A DNA stretch of 64,000 bases from positions 496,001 through 560,000 of the forward strand of contig FWXP01000001.1 in NCBI GenBank assembly GCA_900176545.1. The letters are read 5' to 3'. Of the stretch, positions 46,878 to 55,244 are shown piece by piece (within the stretch, counting starts at the first letter, position 1; every line of letters begins with the position of its first letter). Made by a program: the position numbers and the translations under genes. Under the pieces are notes generated by a model. That model did not search any database and was not told the origin of the DNA. It saw nothing but the letters and a program-made list of their open reading frames with translations. This DNA comes from Oscillospiraceae bacterium (GTDB lineage Bacteria > Bacillota > Clostridia > Saccharofermentanales > Saccharofermentanaceae).

Positions 46878-47942
46878 TTAGTATAACGGAAGCGCCGATG
46901 CAAAGAGTTCATTCTGAAGAAGGAAATCCTTGAATTCAATGCCTCCCGAGAAACCCATCAGCATACCGTTCTTACCGATTACCCTGTGACACGGGATCAA
47001 TATGGGAACGGGATTATCCGAGCACGCACTTCCCACGGCACGGGTAAGCTTTCTGGCCTTCTTTAAGTCATTGTCCGTCAACTTTAACGCTATATCCTCA
47101 TAACTGCAAGTAGCACCATAAGGTATCTTTCTTATCTCTTCCCAAACACTTATCTGGAACTCGGTCGCATGAGTTATCTTGACGTTGATGTCGAAGGTAT
47201 CCCTCTTCTTCAGGAGAAATTCCTTTATCTCGACGGCAGCTCGTATGACTTCCGCCGGAAGGTCTTCTATGGAATTAAGATCTATGTCGTATTCGGGTGC
47301 ATTTCGAGGCAGAAGCTTACCTTCGTCATCCGTTATGCCCCAGTAGCATGCGCACTCTGATACGAAATGATCCTCGGGAGCACTGCCGTAGCTTAGGAAG
47401 CGCACTTCGTCTATATAGTCCATGCTTCCCCCTACGGCTACAACGCCTCTCTGGAAAGGAACGAAAGCATAGTTATATCCCTTATACATGGGCTTCAGGA
47501 TATAGAATAGCCCGGCATCTTTGAAAGTACCGTCACGCTTTATCTCATCGTGAAGTACGGCCTCCTGGATAAATCCCAGTGTAATGAGCACTTCCGCCAG
47601 GACTTCATCATCTGTCATGACGGATATCTTATGCGCTTCTTTGGTAAAGAAACATATTCTCAAGACTTCGTCCAGGATGTCCTCAAGGCAGTCGGCCGAA
47701 TCGAAGGACCTTCTTATATCGAGGGTGACCTTATAGGGATCCAGAGGATCCGTCATAGCCTTGATGAAGACGATACCTGCTACGGTCTCGGATATAAAGG
47801 AATCACACATGCCGCTTATCTTACGAAGATATTCCTCGACATCGCTTATTTTGCCGACTGATATCCCTGCGTCCCGCAAGATACGGGCATCGCTGATATG
47901 TACGTGGCGCACTAGCGAATTGTCTCGGAAAGCTTCGATCAT
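46878..47942 (-). CDS. GNAT-like domain fused to methylated-DNA--cysteine methyltransferase
   Basis: A 354-residue fusion. The C-terminal 90 residues are a complete Ogt/MGMT DNA-binding and active-site domain with FQISVWEEIRKIPYGATCSYEDIA and the alkyl acceptor C318 in IPCHRVIGKNG. The N-terminal 170 residues carry GNAT traits, including LGFIQEAVLHDEIKRDG followed by LFYILKP. The ATG at 47942 overlaps the lipoprotein stop (ATGA) with GGAGG ten bases upstream, which favours it over 47951. The methyltransferase part repairs O6-methylguanine; the role of the N-terminal domain is unknown. Confidence 0.88.
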   Translation of the reverse strand: MIEAFRDNSLVRHVHISDARILRDAGISVGKISDVEEYLRKISGMCDSFISETVAGIVFIKAMTDPLDPYKVTLDIRRSFDSADCLEDILDEVLRICFFTKEAHKISVMTDDEVLAEVLITLGFIQEAVLHDEIKRDGTFKDAGLFYILKPMYKGYNYAFVPFQRGVVAVGGSMDYIDEVRFLSYGSAPEDHFVSECACYWGITDDEGKLLPRNAPEYDIDLNSIEDLPAEVIRAAVEIKEFLLKKRDTFDINVKITHATEFQISVWEEIRKIPYGATCSYEDIALKLTDNDLKKARKLTRAVGSACSDNPVPILIPCHRVIGKNGMLMGFSGGIEFKDFLLQNELFASALPLY

Positions 47943-49315
47943 GGCAGGCATTCCTCCGGATCGTAATCAGGGCGTTCACCCTGCTCATAGCTTGCAAAAT
48001 AATCCATGTTATAAGTATCAACTGACGAATGCAGCGCACTGCTGCTCCCCGGGCAATATACGGCTCTTGGCAGCATCTGTTCGAAGAGCATCGCTTCTGT
48101 ACCGAATACTTCATCGTCGCATACTATATCCCACAAAGCGGACGATGACAGGCACGGAAGATATCCCCTCTGAGGCTCCAAGCGGTTCAGGAGCATCTGC
48201 GCATCAGGATCAAAGCACATGAATGCGGCAAGATCCGAGGCAAACTGCTTATCCTGACAGGATGCGGTAAGGCAAAGCGAATAGACCGTAGCATACGGTA
48301 TACCCGCAGAGTCAGACGAAGCCGAAGGTATAGTCGAGTAATAAAGGCTTCCGGGATAGTAGTTGTTCCACATATCCACATTGCCGGAAGAAGTTATCCA
48401 CATGCATGCGGATCTTGATATACGGGGATCGGCACCGTTTACATCTGTATCGGATGCAAGGCCTTCATCGTACAGGTCTTCTACGTACCCGACACAGGAG
48501 TCGATATTGCTCGTCTGATCCAGGTCTTTGAGGAACATATAAGATGTCCTGCTGTCGCCGTTAAAAGAAGAAGAAAGATAAGGCAAGAGCTCATATCCGC
48601 CTGAGAAGATAACAAGTTCTCCGTCACCGTACTGATCTTCGATCTCCTGAAGGTAGGATTCGAATTCATTGATATCAGACCTGAACGGAAGTATGCCGGA
48701 ATCAGGTATATATTCAGTGTTGCCCACAAGGAGCATAACAGTCTGATAGAAAGGAAGCCCGTAGTAATTGCCGTCGTAGACTGAATCCAGGAGAGCTTCG
48801 GGGTAGACCAAATTGCCGTTGATGATATCATTTCCGCTCAAGTATTCATCGTAGGGAACGACAAACCCGCCGTCTATGGCACCCTTCACATCTTCGACGA
48901 GGACAAGGTCAGGCATCTCACCGGCTTCATCCCAGAGAGTAAGGCTCGATACAGTCGCGCCTTCGCTTGAAGTGTACTTAGGAAAGACGACCCAGGGTAT
49001 ATCGAATGACATGAGAAGATCCGTATCGATATCTGCTCCGGTAACATCGTCAGGCATAAGACCGTTGATCTTTGCATAGTAAAGCCTTACGAGAAGGTCG
49101 ACGGTCTGTTCGGAATAAGGAGATGCTATGCTTATCTCGGTAAGTTCATTTGTCTCATCCGTAGTTTGGGACTCTGATACCGCGGAAGTGCTGTTCTCGG
49201 GATATTCGAGTACGGGGAAATCAGTATCTCCTTTCTTACATGAAGAAAATAACGATACCGACATTGAAGCGGCAAGAAGAACTGATAATGATTTCCTGAT
49301 ATGAGACTTGAGCAT
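47939..49315 (-). CDS. Lipoprotein resembling ABC transporter solute-binding proteins
   Basis: A 458-residue lipoprotein: signal peptide 1-26 with lipobox LFSSC, then a Ser/Thr/Glu linker. The body has traits of family 1 extracellular solute-binding proteins (MPDLVLVEDVKGAIDGGFVVPYDEYL, YGLPFYQTVMLLVGN, YSLCLTASCQDKQFASDLAAFM). No permease gene is adjacent, so import is not established. It is the first gene of the operon that ends with the SUKH gene. Confidence 0.8.
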   Translation of the reverse strand: MLKSHIRKSLSVLLAASMSVSLFSSCKKGDTDFPVLEYPENSTSAVSESQTTDETNELTEISIASPYSEQTVDLLVRLYYAKINGLMPDDVTGADIDTDLLMSFDIPWVVFPKYTSSEGATVSSLTLWDEAGEMPDLVLVEDVKGAIDGGFVVPYDEYLSGNDIINGNLVYPEALLDSVYDGNYYGLPFYQTVMLLVGNTEYIPDSGILPFRSDINEFESYLQEIEDQYGDGELVIFSGGYELLPYLSSSFNGDSRTSYMFLKDLDQTSNIDSCVGYVEDLYDEGLASDTDVNGADPRISRSACMWITSSGNVDMWNNYYPGSLYYSTIPSASSDSAGIPYATVYSLCLTASCQDKQFASDLAAFMCFDPDAQMLLNRLEPQRGYLPCLSSSALWDIVCDDEVFGTEAMLFEQMLPRAVYCPGSSSALHSSVDTYNMDYFASYEQGERPDYDPEECLP

Positions 49316-49333
49316 AGATCCTCCTACCAGAGG

Positions 49334-49339
49334 ATTATA
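49334..49339 (-). promoter_or_regulatory. Candidate -10 of the lipoprotein operon
   Basis: TATAAT on the minus strand, with a ten-base palindrome ATACGCGTAT (49346-49355) just upstream in the spacer. The -35 is poor. GGAGGATCT precedes the start. Confidence 0.5.
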
Positions 49340-49374
49340 CCATTAATACGCGTATATTTTAAAATAATGAAAGT

Positions 49375-51093
49375 TTATGACAATACCAGCTTCATTGCTT
49401 CTTCCGGGTCAGTGGGGCGTCCCCAGACAAAGCCCTGGATATAATCGCATCCTATCTCCCTTAATGTCTCGATCTGATCTTCGGACTCTACACCCTCGGA
49501 GATAACGTCGAATCCGAACAGATGCCCGATCTTTATGATCGTGGCTACATATTGTCTGGATGATTCTCCGGAATTCATCTCATCGATAAACGACTTATCG
49601 ATCTTAAGAAGATCTGCCGGGAACTTATTAAGGTAACTGAGGGATGAATAGCCGGTACCGAAGTCGTCTATGGCGATCTTGATACCAAGCGCCTTGAGCT
49701 CATCTATACGGCTCAGAGCCTTCTCTACGGAATCCACCATAACGGATTCCGTGATCTCGATCTCTATCCTGTCTGCAGGAACGTTATATTCCTCCAGGAT
49801 TTCTTTTATCTCGCTTATGAAATTATTCTTCATCAAGTGCCTGACGGATACATTGACGCTCATGACGATCTTCGCGGAAGACTTCTCCATGACATCATGA
49901 AGGAATCTGACAGCAAGCTTATACACCTTCATATCGATCTGATCTATAAGACCCGCATTCTCTGCTACAGGGATAAATTCATCAGGGCTTATGAAGTTGC
50001 CGTTCTCATCCTTCATCCTTGCAAGCGCCTCAAATCCGTAGAGTCTGTGGTCTACGTCATACTGGGGCTGCAAATGGAAGAATACTGTGTCATTATCAAG
50101 CGCATCTCGAACCTTGCGTTCTATCTCCATGACCTTCTCATCCCTAAGGAGGTCATGAGTAAAGCGAAGTACGGATGTACCGCTCTTTGCTCTTGTAGCT
50201 TCATGCATTGCTGCATATGCGCCTGATACGAGTGCATTCGCCTCTTTAGCATCTTCAGGGTATCTGGAGTATCCGTAGAAAGCCGAGATATAGTAATCGC
50301 AATCATCGATAGTCATCTTATTCTCAAGAGAAGACCTGTATGCACTTATGGTCTTCATGATAGTTTCATCGTCAGCCGCATCGCGGATCATGATCGTAAA
50401 TTCGTCTCCGCCAAGCCTGCCTATGAAGTCGGATGTATCAGTCTCACCGGATTCAGCTATCTCCTTCCATCTTGAAGCGATCTCCTTCAGGACCTTATTA
50501 CCGAAGTCATGTCCCATAGTATCGTTGATGCTCCTGAAGTTACTGATATCGACTGCGACTACGGCGAACTTCTCCTGCTTAGAGATAAGATCCTCTATAA
50601 GAGTACGGCAGGCAAATCTGTTGGGGATGCCCGTGAGCATATCCGTAACGGCCTGCTCTCTTATCCTCATCTGGAAGTCGTAGATGCTCCTGTTCTTAAC
50701 ATAGATCAGAGTGATCGCGATGATGGTAAATACATCCGTGAACAACCCGGCCAAGCTGGTATTAAGATGAATAAGAATAAGCTTCATCACGAGAAGCGGT
50801 ATCTGGAACAGCATTATCGCCAGTGAAGTCATGTAGCCCAGCTTCTTATAGAAGATGACTAACAGGATAAGACACATATTGCCGAGAGCAGAGAATACTC
50901 CCGTCATGGATACGAGAGGTACGACCATACCGAATAACTCGAAGCTTCCCTGTGCTCCCGCCATCTTGGATGTTGTGACCGTAGTGATGATATAAAGGAG
51001 CACAAGAAGAACATAACCGCTTATGGGGGCACTGTCCCCTACAACGATATTTTTCAACGTATGATCAAAGCTGTTATTCTTCTCGCTGCCCAT
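49375..51093 (-). CDS. Membrane GGDEF-EAL protein (c-di-GMP turnover)
   Basis: A 572-residue protein with about four to five N-terminal transmembrane helices (22-140), a GGDEF domain (about 155-310, loop RLGGDEF) and an EAL domain (about 320-570). The EAL catalytic set is intact (EALAR, NVSVRHL, EITES, DDFGTGYSSL, KIDKSF, EGVE), so phosphodiesterase activity is likely. The GGDEF loop is also intact, without an RxxD inhibitory site. It may be bifunctional or use GTP as an activator. It is monocistronic. Confidence 0.92.
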   Translation of the reverse strand: MGSEKNNSFDHTLKNIVVGDSAPISGYVLLVLLYIITTVTTSKMAGAQGSFELFGMVVPLVSMTGVFSALGNMCLILLVIFYKKLGYMTSLAIMLFQIPLLVMKLILIHLNTSLAGLFTDVFTIIAITLIYVKNRSIYDFQMRIREQAVTDMLTGIPNRFACRTLIEDLISKQEKFAVVAVDISNFRSINDTMGHDFGNKVLKEIASRWKEIAESGETDTSDFIGRLGGDEFTIMIRDAADDETIMKTISAYRSSLENKMTIDDCDYYISAFYGYSRYPEDAKEANALVSGAYAAMHEATRAKSGTSVLRFTHDLLRDEKVMEIERKVRDALDNDTVFFHLQPQYDVDHRLYGFEALARMKDENGNFISPDEFIPVAENAGLIDQIDMKVYKLAVRFLHDVMEKSSAKIVMSVNVSVRHLMKNNFISEIKEILEEYNVPADRIEIEITESVMVDSVEKALSRIDELKALGIKIAIDDFGTGYSSLSYLNKFPADLLKIDKSFIDEMNSGESSRQYVATIIKIGHLFGFDVISEGVESEDQIETLREIGCDYIQGFVWGRPTDPEEAMKLVLS

Positions 51094-51146
51094 GAAGCCC
51101 CCCTACACGCGGCACATCGTAAGAAATTATAAAAATATCTTAAGAT

Positions 51147-51175
51147 ATTATACCAACCTTCATAGGATATGTCAT
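51147..51175 (-). promoter_or_regulatory. Promoter of the GGDEF-EAL gene
   Basis: Minus strand ATGACA (51175-51170), 17-base spacer, TATAAT (51152-51147). The -35 lies within a 14-base inverted repeat arm. Confidence 0.7.
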
Positions 51176-51294
51176 TACTTCACAAAGAATTTACAACAGC
51201 CGTCGCACGTCTTATGTCTGTATCCACGGCATTTCGAAGAGATCACACCCACAGCAAACGCATCAAATTAAATCGATTTTTGACACATCCTATG
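51161..51294. repeat. Inverted repeat pair in a gene-free interval
   Basis: CATAGGATATGTCA (51161-51174) and TGACACATCCTATG (51281-51294) match as an inverted repeat at 13 of 14 bases across 106 bases. The interval contains no ORF I can support. It could be a small MITE-like remnant or paired operators. Confidence 0.5.
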
Positions 51295-51302
51295 AGAAGA
51301 GA

Positions 51303-52910
51303 TCAACCTCTTATTACAGCAAGTCTCATCGCTCTCTTATAAGCGGCAAGTCCGAGAGCAGCCACGATAATGAGCACTCCTCCGAGTAAGATATTCGCGC
51401 TGACCTTAGTCCCCAGGAAGATCATGAGTACTATAAGGCCCATATTGACGAACATATTTGGAAGCATGTACACAACGACAGCGGTTCCCTGCTTGATCAC
51501 CTCTATCTCACTCTCCCACTGAAGCTTCATGAAGCGGATACCGCATACAAGTCCCCAGGACGAGGAGAAGAATATCAGCGCTATAGAGAGCAGCATGCAT
51601 ATCAAGGTGTTGATGAGGCCTGTATGCGCTGCTATACACATCAGCATCGTAACAAGAGTTCCTACGGGTGCAAAAAGGATCATATTGAAGATGAGCTTAC
51701 CCTGATAGAGTTTCTTTCTGTCCAAAGGCAGGCTCTGAACTATCCAGTAGCTCTTGCCTTCAAGAGAAGGCGAACATGTCGTGGTAGATACCATACCGGT
51801 GCAAAAATATACGATAAAGGGGATCGCGGGATAGACGATACCTTGAGGAATGGGTGCATCTCCCGTTATGGTACTTATAAGGCCGTCAAATCCTACTACC
51901 ATGACTGCTATTCCAATAACCAGAGAAAGGACTACTCCGAATCCGCAGTTGACGAGATATGTGGAAGATCCCATGAATCTCCTATACTCCTTGAAGACTA
52001 CAGCACTCAAGACGCTTCTCTTCCCTGATGACTTCATCACAAAGTCCTTGGAAGAAGAGTGAGACTTAAGAGCGGAATTAAGCTCTCGATAACGTTTACC
52101 CACAACAAAGAATACCGAAACGAACAATACGAGGGATACGATCACCAGAAGGATACAGGAAGCGATATTTCCGACTGTTCCGTCAGAGAACCACTTTACC
52201 GGAGGATAGTACCTGGCGATACGGTCCGTATATTCCGACATCGAAGCCAATATCTCAGACATTGAAGGCTCTTCCTCACGGAGCTTACCTTCCAGCAGGA
52301 ATCTGCCGGCAAATACCAGCAGTATAAACGTCATCGAAGCAGCAGCACGAAGGATAGTCTTATTCTTGAACCCCGATGTAATACCTGTGATGACAGTTCC
52401 TGCTACGGTTGCCGCCAGCATAGGGATCAAAGGCAGAAATAAAGACATTATCGTCCAAAGGATCGCACCTAAGATATCTATACCGCCATATGCCAATGCC
52501 ACGACCATACCGGCAAGAGATAATCCCAGATACCAGTGAAGGCATCTTACATAAAGATAAATGCACTTACACTTAGCTACGCTTCCCGCCTTATACGGAA
52601 AGGACATCAGTATATCGTATCCGTCAAAATCAAATAACGTACCGTCTATCCTGAAGAAAGTCAGAACAAAAGCCATTACCGATACGGTTATGCCGCAAAG
52701 GATCGCGATGCTCTTTGTCATGCCGTTATATGCGTATCCGACAGCGGTAGCGACTTCATAACCAGCAAGGATCAGGAACAGGATGATATTGGCAACTATC
52801 TGTCCCACAGCCGTACCTCTCTTCTTTTTGTCCTTGCCGTACTTCAGCGTATTAAAAGGACTTGAAGCCGTAAGAAGCATACGAAGAAGGGTTATTTCAG
52901 ACTTATTCAT
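51303..52910 (-). CDS. ABC-2 type exporter permease
   Basis: A 535-residue integral membrane protein with about 12 transmembrane helices and charged cytoplasmic loops. It is the probable permease of the ATPase encoded immediately upstream, which it overlaps by eight bases. The size is that of large YhaP/Pst-type fused ABC-2 permeases. The substrate is unknown; the neighbouring peptide-maturation genes make a peptide exporter plausible. Confidence 0.8.
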   Translation of the reverse strand: MNKSEITLLRMLLTASSPFNTLKYGKDKKKRGTAVGQIVANIILFLILAGYEVATAVGYAYNGMTKSIAILCGITVSVMAFVLTFFRIDGTLFDFDGYDILMSFPYKAGSVAKCKCIYLYVRCLHWYLGLSLAGMVVALAYGGIDILGAILWTIMSLFLPLIPMLAATVAGTVITGITSGFKNKTILRAAASMTFILLVFAGRFLLEGKLREEEPSMSEILASMSEYTDRIARYYPPVKWFSDGTVGNIASCILLVIVSLVLFVSVFFVVGKRYRELNSALKSHSSSKDFVMKSSGKRSVLSAVVFKEYRRFMGSSTYLVNCGFGVVLSLVIGIAVMVVGFDGLISTITGDAPIPQGIVYPAIPFIVYFCTGMVSTTTCSPSLEGKSYWIVQSLPLDRKKLYQGKLIFNMILFAPVGTLVTMLMCIAAHTGLINTLICMLLSIALIFFSSSWGLVCGIRFMKLQWESEIEVIKQGTAVVVYMLPNMFVNMGLIVLMIFLGTKVSANILLGGVLIIVAALGLAAYKRAMRLAVIRG

Positions 52911-53622
52911 TTACGGCCTCCAGGAACACGGATTCAAGGGACTGTCCCCCTGTAAGCTCCTCCATGGTGCCTGAAGCTATGATCTTGCCCTTCTTGATGA
53001 TCGCAGCCTTATTACAGAGCTTCTCGGCAACATCCAGTACATGTGTGGAGAAGAATACGGAAGAACCGTTCTCGCACATCTCATGCATGATCTCCTTGAG
53101 GGTAAAGGAAGCCTTAGGATCTAATCCCACGAAAGGCTCATCTAATACAAGGAGCTTCGGAGAATGTATAAGAGCCGATATTATCGCCACCTTCTGCTTC
53201 ATTCCGTGTGAATAGGATCCAATAAGATCGCCCAGAGCATCTGTTATCTCCAACATATCAGCATACTTACTTATCTTAGCGTCCCGCTCAGACGGATCCA
53301 TCTCATAGACATCTGCGACGAACCTCAGATACTGTATACCCGTAAGGTTATCATACAGATCAGGGTTATCAGGAATATATGCGGTTATCTTCTTACACTC
53401 CATTGGTTCCTTCTTAACGGAATGGCCGTCGATAAGGATCTCGCCCTCATCAAAATCAAGTACGCCCACTACGGCACGTATAGTAGTTGACTTGCCTGCA
53501 CCGTTATGTCCAATGAATCCGAAGATATCTCCGCTCTCTACGGTAAGTGACACATCGTCACACGCTTTGATATCTCCTCCGTAGGACTGAGAATAGTTTC
53601 TAACTTCCAGGATATTGCTCAT
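52903..53622 (-). CDS. ABC exporter ATP-binding protein
   Basis: A 239-residue ATPase with Walker A GHNGAGKST, Walker B LLVLDEPFVGLDP and a degenerate signature GSYSHGMKQK, typical of ABC-2 exporter ATPases. The ATG at 53622 has AAGGAG nine bases upstream; the ATG at 53631 overlaps that site. It is preceded by a promoter with a palindrome between -35 and -10. Confidence 0.93.
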   Translation of the reverse strand: MSNILEVRNYSQSYGGDIKACDDVSLTVESGDIFGFIGHNGAGKSTTIRAVVGVLDFDEGEILIDGHSVKKEPMECKKITAYIPDNPDLYDNLTGIQYLRFVADVYEMDPSERDAKISKYADMLEITDALGDLIGSYSHGMKQKVAIISALIHSPKLLVLDEPFVGLDPKASFTLKEIMHEMCENGSSVFFSTHVLDVAEKLCNKAAIIKKGKIIASGTMEELTGGQSLESVFLEAVNE

Positions 53623-53658
53623 ATATCTCATCTCCTTATTCGCCTTGATGACTTAAGG

Positions 53659-53703
53659 ATACTACATGACGCTGCGTCACGAGCAATATATGACGCAGGG
53701 TCA
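53659..53703 (-). promoter_or_regulatory. Operator-controlled promoter of the ABC exporter
   Basis: Minus strand TTGCTC (53686-53681), 16 bases, TAGTAT (53664-53659). The spacer contains the perfect palindrome TGACGC-t-GCGTCA (53667-53679). A related TGACGC-a-GGGTCA (53691-53703) lies 24 bases away, centre to centre. The arrangement is typical of a TetR-family repressor; no such gene is in the window. Confidence 0.65.
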
Positions 53704-54765
53704 TTTACCGAAGATCTTACAAAATACCGCCTGATCGCAGCTGTAGATCTCATCACCCAATCTATCCGCTATCTCTATTACCATCCTCTCGTAGGTACAC
53801 TGCAATGGAGATACTTTATCTTCACATCCGGTATTGAGCCTGTTGGCACATCCGCAGGAATTTGTACATCTTCCAACAAGATCACATTCCTTACATGTAT
53901 CAGGCGTATTATTCCTAGAAGCTATATTAGATACACGCTCAGCGTCAAGACCGTCGAACACATTACCCAGGTAGTATTCTTCATCGTTAAGAAACGATGT
54001 ACAAGGATAGATATCGCCCTTAGGTGTTACCGGCATCTGCCTTACGCCAAGATGGCAGTGTTCCGCGGGATTCTTACCTTGTACGCACTCTCTTATCTTG
54101 CTTGTAAGAGGAGATACGGAATATATGTGTCCGGCCTTTATCTCATCTCGTAAGAGATCCGCGATCTTATTGTATTCACTCCTTAATACATCCAGATCCT
54201 TATCCGTCCAGGTCACCTTACTGCCATAAGCCATTACGGTAGATATCCTCTTAAAACCCAGCTTCATAAGATATTTGACCGAATCAAAGAGCATCGGGCA
54301 TGCCTCGGGATGGATAGTAATTAGAGCTACGGACTTAGGAAGAAACTTAAGAAGAAGTCTTGCCTTTTCTTCCATAAGTGCAAATGAGGAGCTGCCGTCA
54401 GGAAATCTTCTTGCTACATCCTGACCAATTCCGTCAAAAGAAAGCCCGATACCCATATCGAATTCTTTGGCTCTCGCAAGGAACTTCTCGTCCAGCAAGG
54501 TTCCGTTAGTAGTCATCTTGCAACCAAAAGGCATTCCTGTCTCGTGAGACTTCTTCTCACAGTAATCCAGAGCGCTGTATATCAGATCTTTTCTAAGAAG
54601 CGGTTCTCCGCCGAAGAAGATAAGGCCTGCATTCCTGCCTTTGAAAAAAGCAAGATCACAGGTCTTATAAAGAACTCCCGTGGACATGTCCTCGGAAGTC
54701 TTCTCACGCACGCAATATCTGCATGCCATATTACAATTCTCTGTAAGATGAAGAGTATAGTTCAT
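53701..54765 (-). CDS. Radical SAM/SPASM peptide-modifying enzyme
   Basis: A 354-residue enzyme with the radical SAM cluster C11-x3-C15-x2-C18 (ENCNMACRYC), a SAM-binding GGEPL motif and a Cys-rich SPASM domain (HCHLG, YPCTSF, then CKECDLVGRCTNSCGCANR and LQCTYERM) for auxiliary iron-sulfur clusters. This class makes thioether or carbon-carbon links in ribosomal peptides or matures enzymes. It directly follows two tiny paralogous genes (3 bases), the natural substrate candidates, and precedes an ABC exporter. Confidence 0.92.
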   Translation of the reverse strand: MNYTLHLTENCNMACRYCVREKTSEDMSTGVLYKTCDLAFFKGRNAGLIFFGGEPLLRKDLIYSALDYCEKKSHETGMPFGCKMTTNGTLLDEKFLARAKEFDMGIGLSFDGIGQDVARRFPDGSSSFALMEEKARLLLKFLPKSVALITIHPEACPMLFDSVKYLMKLGFKRISTVMAYGSKVTWTDKDLDVLRSEYNKIADLLRDEIKAGHIYSVSPLTSKIRECVQGKNPAEHCHLGVRQMPVTPKGDIYPCTSFLNDEEYYLGNVFDGLDAERVSNIASRNNTPDTCKECDLVGRCTNSCGCANRLNTGCEDKVSPLQCTYERMVIEIADRLGDEIYSCDQAVFCKIFGK

Positions 54766-54768
54766 TGT

Positions 54769-54969
54769 TTATTTCAAAGACAGCGGATCGTCGATATGGA
54801 CGGCACCGGCAGTCATCTGCCCGTCTTCTATAAGAGACGAAGCAACGGCGCTGTCATCCTTAGCATCAGGATCACCACACCCGCCAAGAAGAGCTGCAGT
54901 TCCGATAACTGTGGCCATTCCCAATGCATATAATGGCTTCTTGTGATCTTTCTTAGGCTCTATCTTCAT
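54769..54969 (-). CDS. Small precursor-like peptide/lipoprotein 2
   Basis: A 66-residue product. Residues 1-30 (MKIEPKKDHKKPLYALGMA, then VIGTAALLGG) are nearly the same as in the adjacent paralog: a lysine-rich start, a hydrophobic stretch and a lipobox-like LGGC (C31). The remaining 35 residues are acidic and unrelated to the paralog. It is ATGA-coupled to the paralog and three bases from the radical SAM gene. A conserved leader with a divergent end fits a RiPP precursor; a secreted lipoprotein is the alternative. Confidence 0.7.
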   Translation of the reverse strand: MKIEPKKDHKKPLYALGMATVIGTAALLGGCGDPDAKDDSAVASSLIEDGQMTAGAVHIDDPLSLK

Positions 54970-55205
54970 GAATCAACATCCTCGCATGTAACATCGGGAT
55001 CTTCTGGTGTCTCACAGACCTGTGTCTCACCTTCAAGATAGTCCTGATCGTAATCGTCATCCGTTACGACCTGCGTATCGCCGTCAAGAGTAGTCTGTCC
55101 CTCAAGAACACAACCTGTGCCCAGAATGGCAGTACTTCCGATCACAGCTGCCATACCAATAGCATATAAGGGTTTCTTATAGTCTTTCTTAGGATCTATA
55201 TTCAT
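54966..55205 (-). CDS. Small precursor-like peptide/lipoprotein 1
   Basis: A 79-residue product with the same N-terminus (MNIDPKKDYKKPLYAIGMA) and C32 after ILGTG. The C-terminal half is strongly acidic, with a threefold L-[DE]-G-x-T-x motif (LEGQTT, LDGDTQVV, LEGETQVC) and cysteines at 64 and 74. The ATG at 55205 has GGGAGG eight bases upstream; an ATG at 55226 would add seven residues without support. It is the first of the three-gene peptide/radical SAM set. Confidence 0.7.
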   Translation of the reverse strand: MNIDPKKDYKKPLYAIGMAAVIGSTAILGTGCVLEGQTTLDGDTQVVTDDDYDQDYLEGETQVCETPEDPDVTCEDVDS

Positions 55206-55244
55206 GCTCCATCCCTCCCGAAGCACAAAGAAGTCAACTATATT

